Position numbers and translations under genes: made by a program. Shown here piece after piece: positions 43,397 through 53,000 of a DNA stretch of 64,000 nt; the stretch's first letter is position 1, and every line of letters begins with the position of its first letter. Where the stretch lies: NCBI RefSeq assembly GCF_016907275.1, contig NZ_JAFBBP010000001.1, positions 6,252,001-6,316,000 on the forward strand. Reading direction: 5' to 3'. This DNA is from Micromonospora luteifusca. Its GTDB lineage: Bacteria; Actinomycetota; Actinomycetes; Mycobacteriales; Micromonosporaceae. The notes under the pieces were generated by a model. That model saw only the letters and a program-made list of their open reading frames with translations. It was not told where the DNA came from and made no database searches.

Positions 43397-43447
43397 GGTC
43401 CGCCGGTACAGGTCCTGCAGGAGAACCAGAACCTGTACCGGCGGACC
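43397..43447. terminator. 17-bp perfect inverted repeat, bidirectional terminator
   Basis: Bases 43397-43413 pair exactly with 43431-43447 around a 17-base loop that itself contains CCTGCAGG. It lies between the convergent aldo/keto reductase and carboxypeptidase genes and has no T-tract. Confidence 0.7.
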
Positions 43448-43506
43448 GATCTGAGCCAATCGGGTCACATGACTGACCCGCGATTCCGCCCGGACCAGGT
43501 GGGCGC

Positions 43507-45987
43507 CTACTTCGTGCGGATCGTGATCGTCGCCTTGCGGTAGTTGTTGCGCCTGTCGTTCTTCGTCGGGTCGTAGTTCTGCTCGATGTTGCCCGCCGCG
43601 TCGACCGAGAACCAGTGGAACGTCGTCGTCTCGGTCAGGTGGAACACCTCGCCCGGCTCCCGGAACTCGGTCGCTTCGTAACGCGGCGACTGGAGGGTCG
43701 GCCGGCTGCCGTCCGTCGTGTAGTAGATGGTGGCCGGCTCGTTCGTCTCGAAGCGCACGTCGACGGGCTTGGAGTATTTCCCGCCGCCGGGAACGAGCTT
43801 GGACGTCGGGTCCTTCTTGTCCTTGCCCCAGTCCGCCGCGACCCGGAACATCTCCATGATTCCGTTGGCGTACTCCATCGTCTCGGCGTGGCCGCTGACG
43901 AGGTTCGGATCGCCCTCCCACACCGGCTGGAACGATCCGCCCTGCCAGTTGCCGGTGGCCGGGTTGTAGACCGAGCCGCCGACCTCCCAACCGAAGGCGT
44001 AGACCCCATAGGTGTGGTACAGGTCCTCGCGCACGTTACCCGCGGAGGAGTAGAGGACATCCGATGAGCCGCCGACGTTCTCCGGCGTGACGACGGTTTC
44101 CCGGTGCGCCTTGACCTGCGACAGGATCCTGCCGGCCGACTGCCAGTAGAACGCCTCGTCTCCCAGCGGCGGGCGCGGCGTGGTGATCCGCCCGTCCGCG
44201 ATGTAGGCACCGGGCTGCCAGAACAGTTGGCCGCCGTTGGAGTGCACCGACATCATGAACTTGATGTTCGAGTACTTCTCGACCAGCCAGATGATGTTCT
44301 TCGACTCGGGCTCGGACAGCTCTTCCGGGCCCTGGTAGGTGTCGCTGACACAGCTGGTCGACGCACCCGAGTAGCCGTCGTGACCCGACCCGACCCGGTA
44401 GTTCCGGTTCAGGTCGACGCCCCAGGAGTTACGCCGGGCCGGATCGGCGTTCGCATCCGGGCAGTGGTTCGTCATGTTCCGGCGCTGCGAGGCGAAGTTG
44501 TAGAAGCTGTAGTTCGCCCCATCGGGGTTGTTGGACAGGATGAAGAAGACGTCGGTGCTCTCGACGATCTTCTTGGTTTCCTTGTCCGTCTTGTAGTTGT
44601 GCACCAGACGCTCGGCCGACTCCAGTGAGGTCGTCGCGGGCACCCACTCGCGGGCGTGGTCCTGTGCCTGGATCAGTACGCCGGGGTTCCTGCCGTCGCG
44701 GTACTTACCGATCCGCAGGACGGGGATCGTGACCGGCCCACGCGGCACCTCACCCTCCGGTGCGCCGACGCGCTTCTGGTCGAGGAAGTCGGTCAGCGCG
44801 ACCGGGCCGGACGTCGGCGCGACGATGCCGGTGCCCGCGTTGGTCCGGTACGGGTGCGCCCGGTCGATGAGGCCCTGGGACTGGGCCTCCAACGCCGCCG
44901 CCACCTCGGTAGCCGTACTCGCGACACCTGCGGAGGCGTCCTTCGCGAGGAGGACGCGGATCGCCTTGCCCGCCACCTCGACGCTGAGCGGGAGGTTCGC
45001 CTCTGGCCGCTCCACGAACTCGACGGTGATGTCGTTGCCACCCTCATGGCCCCACGCCGCCGAGCTGACGACAACCGCGGACGGCCCGGTGCCACCGATC
45101 GTGGCCTGTGCCTTGCGCTGGTAGCCGTTCGTCTGGTTCGGCAGGTAGACGATCTCAGCGATGTCCGGGTACTGCTGGGCGATCTCCTTGGCGCGGCTGT
45201 AGAGCTGCTGCGGGTTGCGGTAACCGTCGACGAAGTCGGACTGGTAACCCAGATTCTCCGTCAGCGGCGGCGGAGCATCCTCCAGCCAGTCGGAGACGTC
45301 GCCGGTGGTGACGCCGCCGGTCGAGCTCGTGACCCGGATCTGGTTCGGGCGCGCGTCGAGCTTGAACAGGTTCCGGTGGAACATGTACTGCCCGGAGTCG
45401 ACGAACCGGCTCATCGTCCGGGCGAAGCCGAACGAGGTGCGCGGGCCCGAGTTGTTCTCGAGCTGCATCGTGACGATCGGGTCCGCCTGCTGCCCTTCGG
45501 TGGTGCGCGCCTCGACGTAGAGGAAACCCTGACCCTTCGTGGTGAACCAGTCGGCGCGGACGATCCGTACCGTCGCCTCGTGGCCGTGCGGCTGGTCAGC
45601 CTGCGTACGGAGGGCCTGGATGCCGCCGTCGGCCTCTGCACTCCAGGCGAAGCCCTCGTTGTCGCCGAGGATGTCGACGCCCATCGCCTCAAGTTCGGCG
45701 GTCTGCGCGGCGGTCACCACCGCCTCGCCCTCGATGCCGTTGGGCACGCGCCGGAGGCCGTGCTCGAGGTCGAAGCCGGCGGCGACGACCTTGTCCAGCA
45801 TGTCGGCACCGGTCAGTTGGATGCGTACGAGACGTACCGATTCCTGGACCTCGAGTGGAGATCGCCCCGAATCCGCCATGGCTGTGGACGCCGCGGGATC
45901 CGCGCCTACGGGCGCGGGCACGGTGAGGACGCTCGCTACCAGGGCGGGCAGCGTGAGAAGCGCGATGCGCAGTCGTGTGCGTTGCAT
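43507..45987 (-). CDS. Secreted M14 zinc carboxypeptidase
   Basis: 826 residues from ATG 45987; signal peptide residues 1-~29 (LTLPALVASVLTVPAPVGA). A ~230-residue propeptide-like region precedes the M14 domain (~250-690). Zinc ligands are His444 and Glu447 (QDHAREW) and His582 (MSVHSNGGQLF); the substrate-binding segment is DLNRNY; catalytic Glu668 lies in AFGWEVGGS. The C-terminal ~120 residues contain a chitobiase/beta-hexosaminidase C-terminal-like Ig fold (EPATIYYTTDGSRPT). It probably degrades extracellular peptides for nutrition. RBS GGAGG precedes the start; a long 261-bp leader separates it from helR. Confidence 0.92.
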   Translation of the reverse strand: MQRTRLRIALLTLPALVASVLTVPAPVGADPAASTAMADSGRSPLEVQESVRLVRIQLTGADMLDKVVAAGFDLEHGLRRVPNGIEGEAVVTAAQTAELEAMGVDILGDNEGFAWSAEADGGIQALRTQADQPHGHEATVRIVRADWFTTKGQGFLYVEARTTEGQQADPIVTMQLENNSGPRTSFGFARTMSRFVDSGQYMFHRNLFKLDARPNQIRVTSSTGGVTTGDVSDWLEDAPPPLTENLGYQSDFVDGYRNPQQLYSRAKEIAQQYPDIAEIVYLPNQTNGYQRKAQATIGGTGPSAVVVSSAAWGHEGGNDITVEFVERPEANLPLSVEVAGKAIRVLLAKDASAGVASTATEVAAALEAQSQGLIDRAHPYRTNAGTGIVAPTSGPVALTDFLDQKRVGAPEGEVPRGPVTIPVLRIGKYRDGRNPGVLIQAQDHAREWVPATTSLESAERLVHNYKTDKETKKIVESTDVFFILSNNPDGANYSFYNFASQRRNMTNHCPDANADPARRNSWGVDLNRNYRVGSGHDGYSGASTSCVSDTYQGPEELSEPESKNIIWLVEKYSNIKFMMSVHSNGGQLFWQPGAYIADGRITTPRPPLGDEAFYWQSAGRILSQVKAHRETVVTPENVGGSSDVLYSSAGNVREDLYHTYGVYAFGWEVGGSVYNPATGNWQGGSFQPVWEGDPNLVSGHAETMEYANGIMEMFRVAADWGKDKKDPTSKLVPGGGKYSKPVDVRFETNEPATIYYTTDGSRPTLQSPRYEATEFREPGEVFHLTETTTFHWFSVDAAGNIEQNYDPTKNDRRNNYRKATITIRTK

Positions 45988-46249
45988 GCTTCCCTCCTTC
46001 TGTTTGCGGCCTGTGGTTGATGCCGTGGCCGGCCCACGAGCGGACCGGACCGATCCATTCGGACGGACATGCTGAGGTCGCCCACGGTGAGCCTGGTAAC
46101 GACGGCGGTCGTCGTCGTAGGAGGCGCGTGCGGGCTGCGGGCGAGCTCGGAGCGGTGAGTGTATGTGAATTCGTCGCTCCGACGGGACCGGGTGAGCCCG
46201 ATCTTGAGCATTCCTTGAGGTAGTCGCTTGAGAGCGTTCCTGGGCGGGG

Positions 46250-48424
46250 TCAGTGCGTGAGGACCAGCTGTCCGAGTTCCTGGGTGCATCGGGTGAGCGC
46301 GACGTAGAGGCCGTTCCAGCCGCGCGGTTCGGCCGCGATGCCCTGCGGGTCGATGAGGAGCGTGGCGTCCCACTCCAGTCCCTTGGACTGGGTCGCGGTG
46401 AGCACCGGCACGTCACTCAGCACGGGTAGGACTCCGGCGATGCGCTCGGCGGGGGCGATGACGCCGACCATGCCACCATGCCACCGTTGCTGCAGCAGTC
46501 GCAGAGCTCGGGCGGCGGCGTCGGCAAGCTCGGCGGGCGTGACCGTGAGCTCCCAGGGAGCGATGCCGGCGGAACGTACCGCCCGTGGCGGTGCGTTGTG
46601 GCTGCCAGCCTTCTTCAGCACCGGTTCGGTGAGGTCCATGACCTCACGCGGGGTCCGGTAGCAGATGGTCAGTTCCGCGGCGGTCCAGCGATCTCCGAAA
46701 ACGGCCCGCACCGCCTGTGCCCAGCTGGTGTGCCGGTGCGCCGCCTCCGCCTGGTCGATGTCGCCCACGGCCGTGATGGAGCGGCTGGGACAGCGCCGTA
46801 GGACCATCTGCCACTGCATCTCGGACAGCTCCTGCGCCTCATCGATGACGACGTGGCCGTACACCCAGCTGCGTTGCCGGCGAGCGTGGTCGGCGACGAA
46901 CCCGCCCTGTGGTTGCGGGGCTTCGCCGTCGCCCAGCAGGTCGGCGAGAGCGTCGAGCAGGGGGATGTCGCTCGATGCCCACGGGGCAGGCTCGGCCGAG
47001 ACGGCGGTGATCTCCTCCGGGGAGAGCCGCGGGGCGAACTGGGCCAGCAGGGTGCGGTCGGTCAGGAAACCAGACAGCAGGGCTTCGGCGTCGAGGGTGG
47101 GCCACCATGCCTCGATGAACCGGGCGATGGTGGCGTTCTCGGCGATGCGAGAACGAAGATCCGCGATCTCGTCCTCGGAGAGCAGCCCGTCGACATCACT
47201 GCCGGAGGATGCGCTGCCGACGTGGTGGTCGTGTTGCATGCCCTTGTCGACGCGGGCGAGGATGTCCTCGAAGCCCTCCTCCATCTCGTCCATCAGCGCT
47301 TTGCGCTGCTCGACGACGGCTTCGGCGAGGAGGTGGTGCAGTTGTTCGGCGAACGCCGTACGGGCGCGATGGTACGGGCGTCCCTGCACCGCCGAGGTGA
47401 GTGCCTGGGCCACTGTTGCCGCCGGAATGACGTGGAATTCGCCCTCCCAGCGCAGCTTCAGCTCGCGGGGCCGGGGCAGCAGCGACGTGACGTAGTTTTC
47501 GAGCGCGTGTTGCCAGAGGGCGCGGCCCTTGATCTCGGCGACGAACCGGCTCTCGTCGCGGCCCACCCGAACATTGGTCAGCAGGGTGTCGCAGGTCGCC
47601 GAGACGACGGCGGTCTCACCGAGCGCGGGCAGCACCTGGGCGATGTACTGCAGGAACCGCGGCGACGGGCCGAGGACCAGGACCGCCTGGTCGGCCATCT
47701 TCCGGTGGGTGAACAGCAGGTAGGCGACGCGGTGCAGAGCGACCACGGTCTTGCCGGTGCCGGGACCGCCCTGAACGATCAGCGGGCCGGTCGCCTCGGC
47801 CCGGATGATGTCGTCCTGTTCGCGTTGCAGGGTGGAGATCGCCGTCGACATGTGGCCGGTGCGCCGCTGGTCGAGGGCGGCCAGCAGAGCGCCCTCACCG
47901 ACGAGTTCCGCCGTCATGGTTCCGTCCAGTGGCTCGTCGTCCACGCCGACGACGGCCGCTCCCGTCGTGCGGATGTGGCGGCGCCGTGCCTGGCCCTGTG
48001 GGTCGACAGCCGTCGCGGTGTAGAACGGCCGAGCCGCGGGAGCGCGCCAGTCCAACAGCAGTGGTTCACTGTCCTCGCTGTCGTCGCGGAGACCGACCCG
48101 GCCCACGTGTCGCACGGTGCCGTCGAGGCCGTCGAGGCGGCCGAAGACCAGCCCTTCCCGTGCTCGCCGCAGTTCCTCGTACTGCTGGCGGAGCATGCGC
48201 TGCCGGGCCTGTTCCACCGCGTCCAGGGCCTCTGTGGAAAGCTCGGCCTGTAGATGGTCGACCAGCCTGTCGCGTCGGGCCGTGGCGGCGTCGAGAAACT
48301 CCTGTTCCTCGGCGACCGCGGATCGCCGCGCGACGCCCTCCACGGTGGAGGTCGTCGGCCCGCCGTGTGTCGCTACGTCGCCGACGTGCGCGGTGCCGTT
48401 GTCCAGAGCAGAATTCCGGCGCAT
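46250..48424 (-). CDS. helR: HelR/HelD-like UvrD-family helicase (RNA-polymerase recycling)
   Basis: 724 residues from ATG 48424, with AAGGA 8 bases upstream. An N-terminal coiled-coil (~35-95) that in HelD enters the RNA-polymerase secondary channel precedes a superfamily-1 motor. Walker A is GGPGTGKT (219-226), motif II VVIDEAQELSEMQW, motif III AVGDIDQAEAA, motif VI YVALTRCTQELGQLV. HelD frees stalled RNA polymerase; the HelR subgroup displaces rifamycins and gives resistance. The length and actinobacterial type fit HelR, but HelD cannot be excluded. Reverse-strand GGCTTGC at 48485-48491 resembles one half of the rifamycin-associated element; the other half is not clear. Confidence 0.8.
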   Translation of the reverse strand: MRRNSALDNGTAHVGDVATHGGPTTSTVEGVARRSAVAEEQEFLDAATARRDRLVDHLQAELSTEALDAVEQARQRMLRQQYEELRRAREGLVFGRLDGLDGTVRHVGRVGLRDDSEDSEPLLLDWRAPAARPFYTATAVDPQGQARRRHIRTTGAAVVGVDDEPLDGTMTAELVGEGALLAALDQRRTGHMSTAISTLQREQDDIIRAEATGPLIVQGGPGTGKTVVALHRVAYLLFTHRKMADQAVLVLGPSPRFLQYIAQVLPALGETAVVSATCDTLLTNVRVGRDESRFVAEIKGRALWQHALENYVTSLLPRPRELKLRWEGEFHVIPAATVAQALTSAVQGRPYHRARTAFAEQLHHLLAEAVVEQRKALMDEMEEGFEDILARVDKGMQHDHHVGSASSGSDVDGLLSEDEIADLRSRIAENATIARFIEAWWPTLDAEALLSGFLTDRTLLAQFAPRLSPEEITAVSAEPAPWASSDIPLLDALADLLGDGEAPQPQGGFVADHARRQRSWVYGHVVIDEAQELSEMQWQMVLRRCPSRSITAVGDIDQAEAAHRHTSWAQAVRAVFGDRWTAAELTICYRTPREVMDLTEPVLKKAGSHNAPPRAVRSAGIAPWELTVTPAELADAAARALRLLQQRWHGGMVGVIAPAERIAGVLPVLSDVPVLTATQSKGLEWDATLLIDPQGIAAEPRGWNGLYVALTRCTQELGQLVLTH

Positions 48425-48662
48425 TCGCAAATCCTTGTATTCGTGCTTTCCCTTGGCCCGGACGAGCCGCAGTGCAATCCGGCGGCAAGCCTAGAGTTGG
48501 TTCTCCTCGGCGGCCAGGAAATCTGTCGGCAGAGATGCGACTCTCAATGCCTTGCGGCTTTGGGCGGTGTGTGGCCTCACCCAATCGTGATTCCCGTGTC
48601 GACTCGGTGTTCAAGCCGCGCGATTGTCCGTCGACGATCGATCGGGTGCGGCGCCTGGCGGT

Positions 48663-50003
48663 TCAGCGAGGTAGCGGAGGCAGCGCCGGGTTGTCGAGCC
48701 AGGCGGCGAACAGGTCGTCCAGGGGCTCGCGGGCGAAGCGCTGGGCGTGCGACCGGAACTGCTCGGTCGTCACGGTCGCGTGCCGGTGCTCGGCAACCCA
48801 GGCCCGCAGGAGCGCGAAGAACGCCTCGTCGCCGATCCTCTTCCGCACGGCGTGCACCGTGAGGGCACCACGCTTGTAGACCAGCGGGTCGAACATCCGG
48901 TCGACACCGGGATTCGCGACGATGACGTCCCTGGGGCGAGCCGCGATCCACGAGTACCAGTGCGCGGCCAGAGCATCTGCCGGCAGATCGCCGCAGATGC
49001 CGGACCACAGCCATTCGGCGTACGTGCCGAAGCCCTCGTTGAGCCAGATGTGCCGCCAGTCCGCCACGGTGAGGCTGTTGCCGAACCACTGGTGGGCCAG
49101 TTCGTGCACGACAAGCCGCTCGTGCGTGCGCCGCCCGTCGACGTGGTTCCTGCCGAAGACGGCCATGCCCTGCGCCTCGACCGGATCGTCAAGGTCGTCG
49201 TCGGCGACCACGACGACGTACTCCCGGAACGGGTACGGCCCGAAGAGCCGCTGCAGCGCCGACATGATCTCACCGTGCCGACCGAAGTCGTGGGCGACGT
49301 CCCCGCGCAGTGCGGGCGGGAGCGCGATGCGCTGCACCACCGGGCCGACGGCCAGGTCCACCAACTCGTAGCGTCCGACCTGGACGCTCATCAGGTACGG
49401 CGAGGTGGGCTCGCGCCGCTCGTACACCCAGGTCGTGCTGCCCGCGCCCCGCCGCCGGAGAACGGGGTCACCGGTCACCAGGACGGTGTACGGGGAGGAG
49501 GTCGTGACCGCCACCCGGAAGGTGGCCTTGGCGCTGGGCTGGTCGTCGCAGGGGAACCACGACGGTGACCCGTTCGGCTGGCTGGCCACGAGCACCCCGT
49601 CGGTGAGCTCCTCCCACCCGAGGTTGCCCCAACGGCCGGAGATGGGGACCGGCTTGCCCGCGTACCGGATGGCCACCCGAAAGGTGTCCCCGACGCCGAT
49701 CGGTCGCTCGGGTTTGATCTGCAGCTTGTCCGGCCGGTGGCTGTATTTTGCCGGGCGCCCGTCCACCCGGACGTCCTGTACGCGGAACTGACCGAGGTCG
49801 AGGGTGAACCGCGACAACGGCTGTCCGGCCACCGCGGTGATGTCCGCCCGGCCGGCCAGCCGGTTCGACACGACCCGGTAGTCGAGGTCGAGGTCGTAGT
49901 GCAGCACCCGGTAGCCGCCGTTGCCGTGCTCCGGCAGGTACGAGTCGCCCGAGCGGTCGGCACCGGGTGTGGCATCGCGCGACACCGATTCCTTCGGAGT
50001 CAC
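48663..50003 (-). CDS. M1 family zinc aminopeptidase
   Basis: 446 residues, no signal peptide. Beta-saddle N-terminal domain (~30-210) followed by the catalytic domain: HELAHQWFG provides two His ligands and the general base, and NEGFGTYAEW carries the third ligand Glu. The substrate-recognition strand reads DDPVEAQGMAVFG in place of the GAMEN box, as in short actinobacterial M1 enzymes. The C-terminal helical domain of larger M1 proteins is missing. It lies 64 bases after the Pls-like synthetase on the same strand. In epsilon-polylysine producers an M1-type enzyme degrades the polymer, so a role in product turnover or self-protection is a fair inference. Confidence 0.88.
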   Translation of the reverse strand: MTPKESVSRDATPGADRSGDSYLPEHGNGGYRVLHYDLDLDYRVVSNRLAGRADITAVAGQPLSRFTLDLGQFRVQDVRVDGRPAKYSHRPDKLQIKPERPIGVGDTFRVAIRYAGKPVPISGRWGNLGWEELTDGVLVASQPNGSPSWFPCDDQPSAKATFRVAVTTSSPYTVLVTGDPVLRRRGAGSTTWVYERREPTSPYLMSVQVGRYELVDLAVGPVVQRIALPPALRGDVAHDFGRHGEIMSALQRLFGPYPFREYVVVVADDDLDDPVEAQGMAVFGRNHVDGRRTHERLVVHELAHQWFGNSLTVADWRHIWLNEGFGTYAEWLWSGICGDLPADALAAHWYSWIAARPRDVIVANPGVDRMFDPLVYKRGALTVHAVRKRIGDEAFFALLRAWVAEHRHATVTTEQFRSHAQRFAREPLDDLFAAWLDNPALPPLPR

Positions 50004-50067
50004 GCCGGGACGCCCTCGCCTGCGACGCCGCGAGAACGTTCCGGCGTGTGCCGGCCGGTGTGGCCGG

Positions 50068-53000
50068 TCATGCTGGCCGCGCGGCCGGCGCCGGCCAGGT
50101 CGCGATCGGGTTGCCCCGCCACCGGCTGTCGGACGGGACGGCGTCGCCCCGGGTCACCAGCGAACCGGGCCCGACGGTGGTCCGCGCACCGATGCTCGCG
50201 CCGGGCAGAACGATGCCGTGCGGGCCCAGCGCGGCTCCCGCGCCGAGCGTCACCTCATCCATGCTCATGACACGATCATGGAACAGGTGGGTCTGCACCA
50301 CACAACCGCGGTTCACCGTGGCACCGTCGCCGAGCCGCACCAGGTCGTACTCCGGCAGCCAGTACGTCTCCAGCCAGACGCCCCGGCCGATCTTCGCGCC
50401 GAGCGTGCGCAGCCATGCCGTGAGCAGCGGGGTGCCGGTCGCGAAGCGGACCAACCACGGCGCGGCGAGCACCTCGACGAACGTGTCGGCGAGCTCGTTG
50501 CGCCACACGAAGGAGGTCCACAGCGCGCGTTCGGTGACCCGGAACCGCCCCACCAGCAGCCACTTGGCAGCCGTCGCGATGGCGGCCGCGACGAGCGCCG
50601 CACCCAGCAGCACCGGCCCGGAGGCGAGCACGGCCGCGCCCCACCCGGCGGTCCGCCACAGGGCCGCGAGTACAGCCAGGACGCCGACCGCCAAGGCGGC
50701 GGCGAACATCACCGGGACGATCCGGCACAGCTCAATCGCCGCCCGGGCCAGCTTCAGCCGGACCGGCGGGTCGAAGGTTCGGCTGGTGTCCGCGGCTTCC
50801 ACGGTACGGCGCAGGGGCATCGGCGGTGCGCCGAGCCACGACGAGTCCTTCTTCGCCTTACGCGGCGCCGACGACAGCACGCCGACAAGCCCACGCTTGG
50901 GCACCGACCTGCCGGGTGCCGCCATCCCGGAGTTGCCGAGGAACGCCTGTTTGCCGATGCGGGCCGGAGCGACGCGCAACCACCCGTGGCTCAGCTCGTA
51001 CGTGGCGACCAGGGTGTCGTCGGCGAGGAAGGCCCCGTCGTCGACCGTGGTCATCGTGGGCAGCGCGAGCACCGTCGACGCCTCCACCCCGCGCCCCACC
51101 CTGGCACCCAGCAGCCGCAACCACACCGGTGTGAAGAGGCTGGCGTAGAGCGGGAACAACCCGACCCGGGCCATCCCCATCAGCCGCTCGGTCGTCCAGA
51201 CCTGCCACGCCACCCGCCCCTGCACCGGGTGGTACCCGGCGCGCAGACCGATGCTGAGCGCCCGGACCGCCCCGAGCACCAGCAGCGCGTAACCCACGAC
51301 ATAGGCGACGGTCGCCACCGCGACAGCGGCCAGCACCGCGCCGACCGTCGGTCGGACGACGAGCGTCCAGCCCAGCAGGGCCAGCGCCGGCAGTGCCGCG
51401 ACGACCGGCACCAGCCCCAGCAACTGGGCGGTCATCCCATAGGCGACGGGCCAGAGGCGTGCCCGCATCCGCGATCGCGGCGGACGCTGCCCGGGCCAGC
51501 CGGCCGAATCCTTGGCCGCGGCGGGTGCGGCCGGCGACCCGGCCCAACGTTGGCTCGCCGGTACGGCGCCGGCCACCGTCGAGCCAGCGGCGATGCGCGC
51601 GCCCTTGCCGATCCGGGCGCCCGGCATCAGGGTGCTGCGGGATCCGACCCGGGCGCCGGCGCCGACGCGTACCTTGCCGATGCGGACGACATCGCCGTCG
51701 ACCCAGTGGCCGGACAGATCGACCTCCGGCTCGATCGCCGCGCCACGGCCGATCTTGAGCAGGCCGGTGACCGGCGGCGCGGAGTGCAGGTCGACGTCGT
51801 CGCCGATCTGCGCGCCCAGCGCCCTGGCGTAGGTGATCATCCAGGATGCTCCGGCGACACTGGTGGCGCCGGTCAGCTCGGCGAGCCGTTCGGCGGCCCA
51901 CAGCCGCAGGTGCACGCTGCCCCCACGCGGGTAGCTGCCGGGGCGTACCCCGCGGAGCAGCAGTCGCGCTCCACCGGCGGCCAGGGCGATCCGGCCGAGC
52001 GGGCTGAACAGCAGAAGCCAGCCCAGCGCCACCCACCACCAGGACACGGCCGGCGCCCAGGGTGCCGGAGCGACCAGGGCGAGGAGGTTGCCGAGGGCCG
52101 CCAGGACGGTCAACCAGCGGAGCCCGACCAGCGCGAGCATCGGCACCATCAACAGGGCCTGGATGAGCCCGGCACGTCGCGGCGTCGGCCGGACCTCCCG
52201 GCGAACCTCCGCCGTGCTGTCCAGCGCGTCGAGCACGACCGCGAGCTGCCACAGTCTCGGGTGCAGGTAGATGTCGGCCACCGAGACCCGCGGGTGCCGG
52301 CGTCGGATCCACGCCACCAGTTGCGCCGCGTTCAGGCTGCCGCCGCCATTGTTGAAGAAGTCCGCGTCCGCCTCGGTGGGACGTACCCCCAGCACATCGG
52401 CCCAGCCGCCGGCGAGCCAATCCTCGGTCGCGGTCAGCTCACCCGTCGCGTCCTCGTCGGTGGCCAGCGGCCAGGGCAGCGCGGCCCGGTCCACCTTGCC
52501 GGACGTCCGGGTGGGCAGCGCGTCCACCACGGCCAGCATCGGTACGAGCGCCGCCGGCAGTTGCGCACGGATCCGCAGCGCCGCCGCAGCGGTGTCGAAC
52601 GCGACGCCGTCGTGCGGGACCACGTACCCCACGAGCAGCTGGTTACCCGCAGCGGTCCGTTGCACCGCGGCGGCAGCACCGGCGACTCCCGGCAGAGCCT
52701 GCAGCGCGGCGTCGATCTCACCCAGCTCGATCCGGCGTCCACCGAGCTTGACCTGTTCGTCGCCGCGACCGACGAACACGAGCCCCTCGGGCTCCGCCCG
52801 GACGATGTCCCCGCTGCGGTAGGCCCGCTGCCAGCCGAGCGCCGGCAGCGTGGCGAACTTTTCGGCGTCCTTGTCCGGGTCCAGGTAGCGGGCGAGTCCC
52901 ACCCCACCGATCACCAGCTCGCCGGTCTCGCCCATCCCGACCGGAACGCCGGAGCCGTCGACCACCGCGAGCTCCCAGCCGGCCAGCGGCAACCCGATGC

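Noticed and set aside
48473..48492. Complete rifamycin-associated element upstream of helR
   Set aside because: Only one arm resembles the remembered element; the second arm does not match, so no regulatory feature was annotated.
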